Source: Ascaris suum
Lineage: Eukaryota > Nematoda > Chromadorea > Rhabditida > Ascarididae
Reading direction: 5' to 3'
Assembly: GCA_013433145.1 (NCBI GenBank)
Contig: CM024176.1
Location: 11,208,520-11,272,519, forward strand
Length of the DNA: 64,000 nucleotides
Shown here: positions 54,001 through 64,000 of the stretch, piece after piece
Position numbering within the stretch: the stretch's first letter is position 1
How the letters are laid out: every line of letters begins with the position of its first letter
Notes under the pieces: generated by a model
Seen by the model: only the letters and a program-made list of their open reading frames with translations
Told to the model about the DNA's origin: nothing
The model's database searches: none
Program-made: the position numbers and the translations under genes

Positions 54001-54759
54001 AAGCCGGAGAGAGGGTCATTAAAAAAAGGGGTTCTTTTGCACTTTGCAAGAAATAATCGATGACCGAATATATTATCTTTCCACTGGATGTTGATAAAAC
54101 TAGCGCCGACATCCATCACTGTTGGATTTTTCAGTTTTTTTCTATTTCTTGGAAGTTTTTCCACAATAGCTTTTTTAGAAAAAGTGTTCCTTTGGATGAA
54201 GACGTAGTGGTCTCGTTCATTCGCTCACTGCATATTTACGCAGTTTTAAATGGCAACACAAAATGACGCTACCTTCAACCTGGTTGCATGATTGAGCTGA
54301 ACAAATTTAGCGAGGAAACCAGATGGTTCGGCGCGAAGTATTGCATCAACAAGTAATAGATACCCTGTTCCACCAATGTTGAGCTTGAGAAACATTGGTT
54401 CTCCGTCGACTCCAATGCCTCCGGCTGGTACAACCTTAACAATACATTTATTTGACCACTAAATAGTCTTTTGCCTGTTTGAAATGTCAATTCTTTAGTG
54501 GAACAGTCAGTCTGAAACGTCGCCGTACAATCGGTGTCGAACGATTGAACGCTGTCGGAGTACTAGGTTGCAGGTCGTGGGCTATTAGCTTGGCTCAGTG
54601 AAATGCGCGATGAGAATTTCGAGCAATCAACTAACCTGGAAGCAGTCCATACCGCTTTTCCATATTTCATCGAGGATTTTAGCATTGCGCCTTTCTGCAC
54701 TTGACATTGCATCGGTTTTCCGTAGCGGTACCAGCCTTTTTTTGTGCTGCTGAGCGGCA
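50833..54759 (-). CDS. exp-2: Voltage-gated potassium channel (Kv, EXP-2 type), gene span
   Basis: Minus-strand gene of at least seven exons: 54759-54636, 54458-54273, 53806-53573, 53239-53066, 52425-51888, 51777-51724 and 51017-50833. The joined frame encodes a Kv subunit with a T1 tetramerisation domain, six membrane segments, an S4 with six basic residues at every third position, the TVGYGD filter and a ~40-residue cytoplasmic tail. T1 has a full H-x5-C-x20-CC zinc motif, typical of Kv2, Kv3 and Kv4-like rather than Shaker channels. S6 reads ALPIT where most Kv channels have Pro-x-Pro. The tail is short. The N-terminus is uncertain: an in-frame Met at 54707 would give about 480 residues, so a further 5' exon is likely. 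C. elegans EXP-2 repolarises pharyngeal muscle with fast, inward-rectifier-like gating. Its position next to ttn-1 supports the assignment, but another Kv paralogue is not excluded. Confidence 0.85.
51724..51777 (-). CDS. exp-2: exp-2 54-bp exon: selectivity filter
   Basis: Acceptor GATTTCAG, donor ACAACAA followed by GTAAGC (phase 1 to 1). It completes the Cys after the WW pair and encodes IVTMTTVGYGDAVPATT, containing the potassium filter TVGYGD. Confidence 0.95.
51888..52425 (-). CDS. exp-2: exp-2 exon: S1-S2 loop through S5 and pore helix
   Basis: Acceptor CACTTGCAG, donor TGGTGGT followed by GTAAGT (phase 0 in, phase 1 out, 179 full codons). It holds two N-glycosylation sequons in the S1-S2 loop (NET, NGT), S2 (FFTVEYCLRIFAAP), S3 (NLVDLMAIVPFYLEL), S4 (RILRVLRVIRIIKLGR), S5 (VLLTGVVFFSTMIYFLE) and the pore helix SIPAAYWW. 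Confidence 0.95.
53066..53239 (-). CDS. exp-2: exp-2 exon: T1-S1 linker and S1
   Basis: Acceptor GAAGTTTAG, donor TTCCAG followed by GTGCAT (phase 0 to 0, 58 codons). RIRRRMWTFLEKPGSS is the conserved Kv pre-S1 motif (W-x-FLEKP-SS), followed by the hydrophobic S1 segment LFVAISVMGLSFGTIP. Confidence 0.92.
53573..53806 (-). CDS. exp-2: exp-2 exon: rest of T1 domain with zinc motif
   Basis: Acceptor GATTTTCAG, donor GAAAAG followed by GTTGAG (phase 0 to 0, 78 codons). YYFQRSPYAFDAIFQYY is the T1 core. HRPPEIC, then 20 residues, then CC completes the zinc-binding pattern. The acidic tail KSEEKEEEK leads to the S1 exon. Confidence 0.92.
54273..54458 (-). CDS. exp-2: exp-2 exon: start of T1 domain
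   Basis: Acceptor CTATTTAG, donor TTGAAG followed by GTAGCG (phase 0 to 0, 62 codons). KLNIGGTGYLLLVDAILRAE is the Kv T1 opening (the N-x-GG motif), and HATRLK joins VADAYIASE next. Confidence 0.85.
54636..54759 (-). CDS. exp-2: exp-2 N-terminal exon (5' border uncertain)
   Basis: The minus-strand donor is TTCCAG followed by GTTAGT, phase 0 out. The frame is open upstream through a Met at 54707 (MSSAERRNAKILDEIW) to the acceptor GTGTTTTAG, which gives exon start 54759 in phase 2. The end, SGMDCFQ, joins WSNKCIVKV of the next exon. Confidence 0.6.
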
Positions 54760-57700
54760 CTAAAACACTCTGCTTCGATCAAAAATGTATTCACTCAGCC
54801 AATCAAAATAGAATAGAAGTCTTTGTGCAATTGGTCAGTTTCTTGAACGTCTTTCTATTGTGTCGTTGAACTCCGTAAAATTACGAGACTGCTTGAAAGT
54901 GTTCGCATGAGGACTTAACCTTACCTTTATTGCGGCGCAATTAATAACGGGGAAATTTCAAAAATAATGCCTTATAATTCGCTTCTAGTCCTGATGCACA
55001 TCTTATGCTACGGAAAAAACCACCTCGCCACAAACTCCATGTGGTTGTGATGGAGGGCGTAGACCTAACCTTTCAACGAACATTTTTTTCACGGCTCTTG
55101 CCTAAACATTGCCTCAAAGCCGTTCAGATACCCGAAAGGTGAACTGAACCAGTGGCTACCGCTTGCACTGCCTAAACTGCACCACCAGCAGCAATCACAC
55201 TCGGCTTACACTATACACGTTTGATGTTGTGCCGCTTGTGCGAAAGACGAAGAGTGGCAGCACGAGTGCAGCGATGAATAAACAAGAACAACGAAAAGAA
55301 ACAAACACGACGGGCGATATGAAAAGAAAGCCATCAGCTGCACGCTCACCCGCTGATCATGTTGCCGGTGACCCTGAAACGTTTGAACCTCATTAGACTA
55401 TCGCTTCCTGGGATTGGAAATGTTACTGATTGGCGATGCTGGAGCACCGCTTGGGAGATGGCAATCGTCATGCCGACGGAAAGAAGCAACGCAAATCGTT
55501 TGCGGCGGCGCTCGTTCGGCTGGATCGTTGATGCTCGTTTGCTCTTGTAAGCGTGGATCGCTTGGAAGTGTGAATCGCAGCTGCCCTAACAAGCGGTACG
55601 ATTTCAAAACGAGCAATTATAGGCTCCTTAGTTTTCGGGTACACGTTTTGTGAATTGATCGAATAAACGCCGCCCCACTCAGCGAAACGAACAACCGCTC
55701 TGAGCATCGGACGGTGAGAGGGCGACGGCAGCCTCTCGCCTCATGAATCGCCTCAGGAGAGAGTGCGAAAGATGTAAAAAGTTAGCTGAGCGCGTTACCG
55801 ACCATTGACGTTTTGGTCGTCCTTGAGCAATGTTGCTGGTTGAAAATGTGGTTAGCGGTGAAGTGGCGAAGATGTGCGCTTTTCTGACAGCTCCCATCTG
55901 AACACAAATTGCTCTGCACTTCAACTCACTTTTGCCTTCGGCCTTTGTAATTTATGCATACCGCCTACAACCTGGGCCGCTTAACAGATCGCCTGACTGG
56001 CAACCACATAGCTCGTTGAAAAAACTTACCATGCTGCTCGTTTTCGCAAGCGATTTCCACTTGTGCAATTTAGCTTTTCTAAAGAGAATGCTGGCGATTT
56101 TTTCTCATAAATTTCCTAACTTAAAGACACAGTATGATGCAAAATCTTGTATCTTTATTTGCAACTTGATTACAGTCTCCTCTTTGCCTTTTTATGACGT
56201 CAATATTATAATAGAAAAATTCGTGGTGCATCGCTCATTTGTTATACAATTCCTCCACCGATATTTACAACGAGCTTTTGCAACGGTCGAAACTTCTGAG
56301 GTTGCCTTGGAAACCAGGGTCCTTGCGACGCATAATTCCATAGCACACATCGCTCTGATTTACATGTTTCACGCGCTCATTTTCTCGGGTGTAACTCATT
56401 GGCTTCCTAATGCAAGAAAATGGGAAAAGAAGAAGTATTTCAGCCGACGATCATTGAGCTGTTGCCGATTAACGAAGTAGCAGCAGTTCTGCATATGTGA
56501 CGTCACGGATGCTTCAGAAATCTCAGGTGCTTAGAGCGTTCGGTAAAGCGAAAAAGTCCCGTAAGATAAAGGTGGCAACAAACTCATTTCCAAAGACCAT
56601 GGTCTGCCTGTAGCCCAGCGTTTATTATATGTTGAGGAGTTCAGCACTTATTTATTGGAACAAAAAAATGATGAAAAAACTATGGGAAACACAGACATGT
56701 TTTTTCCGTAACGTTGCTACGCGCAGATGTAACAGTTTCCAGTCAGTGTTGATCTTCGAAAAAGATTGCATGGAAAATTCGAGCATGATTTTGCTTCATA
56801 GTCTTTTTTGATTTCAATTTACCTGCAGTAGGAAGAATTGATCCCATCATGTTCTAAATGCAGCTAAGACAACGTATTGTCGCCTATATGCATGAAAAGA
56901 TTTATGGCTATTGAAGTAGGTGAATAATGTATGCTTTTAAGTACATATGAGCATATAGCAAATAGTAACAGTTATTTACTATAGTGCAGGGTAAATCTTC
57001 CAGCTTATCGCAACTTTTTAGGGTTTCGGTTATTGAAAATGGAAATTTCGAAAAGAAATCTCACCCTGTCTGGAGGCATGTAAAGCTGATGCTGGCGCAA
57101 GTCATTTTTTCGAGGAGAGTAGTTGAAAGGCCGGATGCCGTTCAATGGGGCTAGCTTGCTTGATGTTTGCTTCACCCCAAAATTCCCTTTTAAAGCAAGG
57201 AAAATGCGAAGTTGTCGATCCCCCTCTAAACTCGCATTGCAAAATTACGTCTCAAAATGTTAGTCGAATGCTTAAAAGTCTGATTAGAAACATTCCCAGT
57301 AATTCCGTATCACAGCATTTTATGTGCGTTTACGTGCTAAAAAAATGTAAACGAGTTGAAGCGCACTAGTTATATTGATCCTTGGGATGAACGCATCAAG
57401 TTTTCACTATAGGGCAACTAAACGTAGACGAATGCAAGCTGGCAAGTTGGAAGCATAGGGGATACGGAACTTATGGACGCAGGTATCGTCGATGCGCATG
57501 CAATAGCTCAATCAATGAGAATGCCGTAGAAAGTTTTATAAACGTTATCTCTAAGGCAATGAATACGGGAAGAGGGTTGCATCCACAAGCAGCTAAGATC
57601 GTCCGCAATCAATGATTTTGAATCGCCTTAGCTTCTTAGGGCAGAGCATATAATTGCGATTACTTTCGCAGCATTCATTATCTCAAACCTCCGAAATGCA

Positions 57701-60700
57701 TTTTTGATATTCATGCGCGAAGATTCAGTGGCATTTTGCAACGTGTTCAACGTTATGGTGAAATTATCATTGGACGTAGTGCAAAAAAAAAAATCCATTA
57801 AAATATTTCACATTCGCTTTAAAGCCCTTACCGCGTCCCATGCCTTTGGTTAGTGCTGCTCATCGTTACTGCTTACGTCACTTGTCACTTCAAGTGAATG
57901 AAACCCTCGAACGAGATTTTTCCGCCACTTTTTTTTCTAACTTTTAGCTCATAAAGCAGACTTAACGATAGCATTCTTTCATACTGAACACAGCAGAAGG
58001 TTTATGTCACATATTGAATGAATTCAATAAATAAAACGAGTGAGGAGAATCGGCCATGAAATGAGTCACATGGTGAATAGGGAAATTATGGAGACTGAAA
58101 AGAGTGCTATTCTGTGCATTTTTTGGAAGTGGAATTGGTATATAACATGATTGTCAAAAGCGCGCTTTTGTTAACCACCTTGAATCGATCCGAATTGAAT
58201 ATCGAACTACTTAATGAGTACGAAAACGAAGAGCAGCTTAATAACAAATGTTGCCATGCTATATTTTAAACGTCGGAGTCAATTGGCAGCGATCAAACAC
58301 AGCATCAAACTATGATTTTTAGAAAAGATTGACATAAGTAACACACCTTCTGTAGGATTGACGACAAACTAACTAGGTAAGCGTTTAGCGTTCGATATCA
58401 CCGCAGCCAACACACTATAGCAACGATGCTTTGGAAGACAGCAAAGAACAGTAAAGAAATCGGAGAGGAATTGTCCTTGAACAATTCGACAATGTAGGAC
58501 GAGTTAACACGCACGAAGACAACTCAACTTATGACTGTTAGGTCTGAGGATGAGCAAACGCTCTAGAAAAGAGCGCAGCCCACACAGCCAACACCAGAAT
58601 GCCGCGCGGAAACAGATCTTGACTAGAGGTTCGGGTAGTGGTGTCGGGTTTACAAAGTGCTCGAAGAGAGCGACAGTCGCGTACTGTTGTGAGTGAGCCT
58701 AGTCGTCTTCCTCAAAGCAATAATTCAACTGTTGCGAAGGGTATTCTTGTCCGCACGTCATCCATCACAGCATGTCCACATCTTACTGTGACAGTCTATC
58801 CACATCTGCAATGAGACTAAACAGACGTGAACCATCTTACGCTTTGTGATATATGACGCGCTAATCACGAAGTTCAAAAAAACCCTGTTATCCGCTTGTA
58901 TCCTCTTCAGTCAATTATAGTGATGGAATGTTTGCTGCTTCCTGAATTTAAAAAATCGGTGATCCGTTTCTATCAGTCAACGCAGACATTTAGGCTATCA
59001 ATGAGAAATTTTCACTCTTTTAAGAAAACGACTAGGAATGCCCACTAACCTATTGTACACATAGAGTGACTTAAACGATGAGAGCAACTTCCAGCGAAAT
59101 GGGACTTTTTTTAATCAAAATTGGAGTAGTAAGCTAACGTCATAACTTTCACACGTTTCAACCAATGTTTCGCATAAAGGCGCACCAGTAATGCTCTCAA
59201 CTTGGAGAAGTCAATGCAAACTTACCGAAAAAAAAATTCCTGGTTACTTTCAAGTGCTGACGTTCAAGAGGACATTTCCAGTCTCAATTTATCTTTTTTA
59301 TAATTAAGACGCATGCTTTCATTTGGACTGAAACCGATACTATTTTCTCTACAACTTGTGATGTACCCAGCAGGGTGAATAAGAGCCTGACAGCGAGCAA
59401 GGAGCTCGTTTCCGCGGTAGGATAGGATAGTGAGAAGGGGGAAAAGAGAGTGGAAATTTTTTTCTCGCAATAAATTGCTGTATTTGGCTGTTCATAAGCT
59501 CTACTGTGCGCACTTTGAAACATTCGATTACTTTGAAAACTTGCACACGCTGTACGCCAATGCCGAATTGGCTTGCATTGAGTCCGTTCTCCGGCATAAT
59601 CAAGCCCTAAATTTTAAAAAAATCCCGCTAATTTGAGCAAATCAGGAACGTTTTCATAGCTGAGCAATAAAATCCCAAATACATGTCTTTTCATCCATTC
59701 ACCTTCAGCATATGATCTCTCCAAGTTTCTTTGGAATATCCGATTGTTCGAAAACCCGTTCGCACATGCGCCTTCTTCGAAAATGCGTCATTTCTGGAAA
59801 GTTGGTAAGGTATGAGCACTTGGATTACAAAGAGGGAAAGGCGAGTACAGCGCTAGATGTTAGTAATGCGACAGCAGAAACTGTGAACGCCACCATCGCT
59901 TCTCTGAACCATTAGACGGTTCTAACCAGACCGCACAAAAAAAGCAATGAGATATGTCTTATTAGATTCAGCTTGTTCCAAAAAGTGCCTTTTCAAAGGC
60001 AGAAAAATCTATAAATCCTTTCAATTTGGCAAACATTGGTTTTATATGTGATGCCCTATGATCATATTATCATTTTGCGTTTAAGTAAACGTAAATTCCA
60101 ATTACGTTTGCTCTAAATATCATCGCTATTCACTTTTATATTATTTTAATATGGATGCCACTTTTCCGAAGCATTAATTCTTTACAGCCGATCATGCCAA
60201 GACAATCCGAAATGGATTAACGAGGAACTTTCAATGTTTAGATTCTTTCTAAACAATGCTATTGAATGCGTAGAAAAATTGAAACTCAAAATGATGTGCT
60301 CTTAAGAAAGGGAAATAGATGACTTTGGTAATTTGTTGCGCACTTTAAAAAATTGATCAATGAGTCGATAACGATTTAGAGAAAGAAATGCAAACAAGAT
60401 TAGCGGTGTACAATTCTTGCAAGTGGTTAAAGAAATGCAGAAATCGATGACTCAACACTTGAAAGAATGTAAGCCGATCGATTAAATGCTTTCACGAACG
60501 AACTCTATCGTATCTTGTTCATATTTCTGCATCTAGAACTTAGTTAGATCATCTTGGATGCATATTTCGCTTGCAAAATTTAGCGAGCGCATATCTCAGA
60601 GAAAATTGTTAAGGTGTAAGTCGTATTTTTACGCGCAATTGATGTATATTTTCCACCTCAATTCTTAACGTTTCCACTCAATAAAACTTGCTTGAATATT

Positions 60701-63700
60701 CCGTCACTTTAAACGACGCACTATCATTTCGTTTCCTCTCTCATTCTGCACTATTCTTAATTATTCTTTATAACAAGTCCCATAAGAATGAATCGCACTG
60801 ATATGAGTCAATGGCTGTTTCTGAATGACATCGTATTACTTGTTAGCGGTACCTATTTCGATTAGATTGGTCTAAATATTTGTGGCATTTGTGATGTTGA
60901 TTGGGGAGAATAAACACTGGAAAAAGTGGAAAAAATCTATTCCGCTGTTTATGAGCCCAGTCAAGTCATTCATATATCTTACGCTTGTTAACCTGTTTAG
61001 CAGAGTTTGCACAAAAAGTTACCAGTGTTTGATCACTGTTTCCCAAAATGCGTTTTAATTTTGCTGGCATAATTCTCTACGTCGTTTTGAGATTTTGTTA
61101 ATGAGTAATTAAAATTCGTCACTTCGGACGCACCTGCACTCTTGTGAGAGAAAATCTCGCCTGTTCTTCTTTCGAAAAGTCTTGCAAATCTGAGTGCGAG
61201 AAAAATCATGCAAAGTCTTAATGCGATTTTAGCAGAAACTCGTTAATAGTTGACGCAACTCCAAGCTTAGCAGGCATATTTCGCTAAAAAATTCTCACAA
61301 AATGGGCCAACTTCATCCAAGGTCTTCAGCAATGCAAACGCACACCTAGATGTTACTGCGCTTAATTCGGCATCCGTTGATTTGAAGTCGCTTTGTTGCA
61401 TCTAAACTTATGAAAATAAGTGCACTGTTTGATTCCGCTATCTACGTCACATAACATAAATTACTATTGCTCGCCGAAGTGTGAATGCGTAACATGGATT
61501 TTCTGCCAACGATCCTTCAAATGGAAGAAAGATTACTTGTAGGTAAAGATTACGTAAAAAGTAAGGAGAACCAATTAAGCGGTAGCCAATATTTGGCGGT
61601 TCAAGCATGACGGAGATTGTAAAATCAAAGCTCATAGGCTTTACGGCCTTCTATTAGCAACTTTTGCTTTAATAACAATAGTTGAAATGTCTTCGAAATC
61701 ATAAAGTTTGACGGGAGGCCTTAAGTGGAACAAAATGACACTCTGACCTTTCCCTTTATAAGTGTAGAAAATTCCCGACAAGTTATCATTGCCACTGCCG
61801 AAATTCGGCAAGCGCATTTTGAAGAACAACTATAGCTTACAAGTTCTTCGAACGCATCTCCAGTTCATGAGAGCTGCGAATCGGTTGCTTTGGGTGAAAG
61901 ACTTAGGAAAATGAAATAAAGCCAAAGATTTTCCCTACACAACACAAAAACTGATGCTACAGGCAGTTGCTGCTACTTCCCGATCACGTGGTCACTAAGC
62001 AAGGAGTCTCACAACAACTATGGTGCATTGTCGTCTCCCATTGCTAATATTAGGAGTGGTCTTATGAAAGAACCGTCCTTGTTGGATAGCTAAAGGATTA
62101 CAGTGACCCAATTGTGAAGTGATATCAACTATTCCAGATAACGGGAAAGAAGTGAACACCGAAGATCAAAATCTGAATTGAAGTATGAGGCAAAACTAGT
62201 CATGTGCAGTGGTGGGTGAAAGAGTTTATGTTCGGGACGTGCAATCGAGAAGGAAGATTGGGAACTGCAAGAAAGCACCGTACCACATGAGGAAATCATA
62301 AAAGCAAATAATATTGTGCTTCTGGTTTACTGCTTACTTCTGTTTGAAAATATTGCGATTTTTGGTTCGGGGCATACTAAAATCCCTTGAGAGATACTAA
62401 AAATCCCTTTTCTCTTCCTACTTGCTAAACTAATTGCCCCATCGTTTTTCTCCTCCTAATGCCTTTGTCAGCATTCTTTCCAACTCCGTAAGTGATATGA
62501 ATGCAGTTCGCACGGAACGATCGGTTATATGTATTGTCAACGAGATCATAAGATGAGGCAAATTAATCTAAATCCCAGAATTTTTAAGTCACAATTGAGA
62601 ACAACTAAATACTCGACCGATAGGCATTGAAATTATGCACGCTGTTGCCTTTGTGAAATGCGTCTTTGAACAACTCATTCGTCAGTAGCTCATTCTTCTT
62701 TGAACAACTCAAAATTCATATATAAGGTTGAAGTTCATCTGCTAACATCGATAAGGGAACTTGTACAACGAATCAGTGAAAAAATATATATGTAACGGGT
62801 TCCGAATATAAAGGGGATGAGGAAGCGCAACAAGTAGCCAGAGTGGCGCGTAGCAACGTGTGGTGTGCATATACGAGGCCAATACCATTTAGATGGTGCT
62901 AATGCCTCACACTTTGCGTCTACCAATTACGAACTGCCGAGAGAAGCATTTCCGATTTGAAAACGCTCTAAAGTATTCATCTGATTTCATCGCGCATCCT
63001 TGCTGTTCGCCCCTCACTCCCCCACCCCCCATGCGTTACCGTAGCACAAGCTCAACCTGCTCATATTCTAATTGACTTTATGAATTTATTAAGAAGGAAG
63101 ATCAGAATGGACCTTAGTTTTGTTCATAATATATCTTGACTTATAGAACTTTATAGATTTTAAAATGCGAACACTTACTACCACTTCTGCACTAAACAAG
63201 TCGATTTAATGTGTTGGAACTGACAAGCAATTAATGATGAGCCTAGATTCAGAATCCTTCACAGATGCGTTTCAGCAAAGCATTAGAATCATCTCAGCGG
63301 CGGCCCACTATTCGCGAAGTCTCGACATGCGTTTCATGACTGCAAAAATCGTGATAATGCATTTCACTTATCGGCTAGATAGCCACATAAAATTCTGGTC
63401 AAAAATGTACTCATTGATTAGTCATTGTCGTAACCTTGAGAATATTCCCGGTAATGAGCCGTTGCGTAAGGCACGATGAACGTGGGGCTTTTTCCTCGAA
63501 TGCGATCTGATTATTAGCCTTTAAAAAATGTGGAAGTCACTATCTGCATGAAATTAGCATGCAAAACCAATAGGGTAAACTCGGAAGGTGACTATTATCT
63601 ATTTTATGTGCGACCACAAACTGTTATACTAAAAGTGCTTAGCAAGACGCTGTTAATGTATCAACGCTAGTATCAAATGAAATAGCCACTATCTAGCGAT

Positions 63701-64000
63701 ATCCCCATAGTGAAGATATTTGCCGAGCGCGCTTTCTTTCCTCGTCCTGCTCAAGCCACTTCTTTTCTAACAGGACACTTCCGAGGGGGGAAAGGGGAGA
63801 GAGAGGTTGCCAGCAGTTGTGCTTTCGAAGAAGATTGGCTTGCATCATACCGGTCTCGTATATTCGATCCTGTTTCCGTGAGGAACTTCTGGCTCGAAAA
63901 TGACTCCAAATGCAAATATGGAACGCTTCTCGTTGAGACCTACAACGGGAAATGGGGCTTCGCTTACTGATGCCGCAGTGCTATATGTTTGGTGGCGGGC
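54760..64000. other. No recognisable gene; likely exp-2 upstream and intergenic DNA
   Basis: The 55.2-55.9 kb stretch is richer in G and C and could be the promoter or a 5' exon of exp-2, but I cannot define one. Beyond 56 kb the DNA is AT-rich with only short open frames (longest 182 codons, 55932-56480, plus). It holds a few small direct repeats (62662-62676 and 62697-62711), homopolymers, and C- and G-rich tracts at 63006-63030 and 63784-63804. No kinase, Ig, tRNA or transposase signal was recognised. Confidence 0.55.

Noticed and set aside
55932..56480. 182-residue plus-strand open frame downstream of exp-2
   Set aside because: No domain is recognised and its composition looks like non-coding DNA; length alone is not enough support.

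Overview
The window is animal nuclear DNA, most likely from a clade V (rhabditid or strongylid) nematode. Exons are split by introns of about 0.1 to 2.2 kb with TTTCAG-like acceptors. Two recognisable genes lie here: a giant titin-like muscle protein on the plus strand, matching Caenorhabditis elegans TTN-1, and a voltage-gated potassium channel on the minus strand, matching C. elegans EXP-2. From memory, both C. elegans genes touch cosmid F12F3, which would make this conserved synteny; I could not check that.

Layout. 1-13815 is one huge intronless ttn-1 coding block. It holds a tandem array (A) of about 24 copies of a 411/414-bp unit (137/138 residues), then a second array (B) of seven near-identical 414-bp copies of a related unit, then a unique tail. 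Five small frame-breaking indels interrupt it, four of them within 460 bp at the A/B junction; consensus errors are the likeliest cause. 13816-27770 holds twelve short exons in long introns: helical or charged linkers and two Ig domains split across exons, all joined by consistent splice phases. One of these exons (24834-25080) seems to lack one base. 27771-31740 is a second giant exon: four K/E-rich repeats, a long charged region, three Ig domains. 32435-40627 encodes three Fn3 domains and two Ig domains. 41509-43815 is a third large exon (Ig, Ig, Fn3, Fn3, charged linker, Ig). 46030-49345 encodes Ig, Fn3, Fn3, Ig and the start of another Ig. The titin kinase and C-terminal Ig domains are not visible in the window.

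50833-54759 on the minus strand is exp-2, reconstructed as seven exons covering the T1 tetramerisation domain, S1 to S6, the TVGYGD filter and a short C-terminus. 54760-64000 holds nothing I can identify as a gene.

How the parts fit together. TTN-1 is a sarcomeric scaffold and spring: Ig and Fn3 domains bind filaments, and long repeat regions give elasticity. EXP-2 repolarises pharyngeal muscle in C. elegans. The most unusual element is the ~10-kb array of almost identical repeats. Its unit seems built from three beta-hairpin-like subrepeats, and a similar motif recurs in more diverged form through the other non-Ig parts of the protein.
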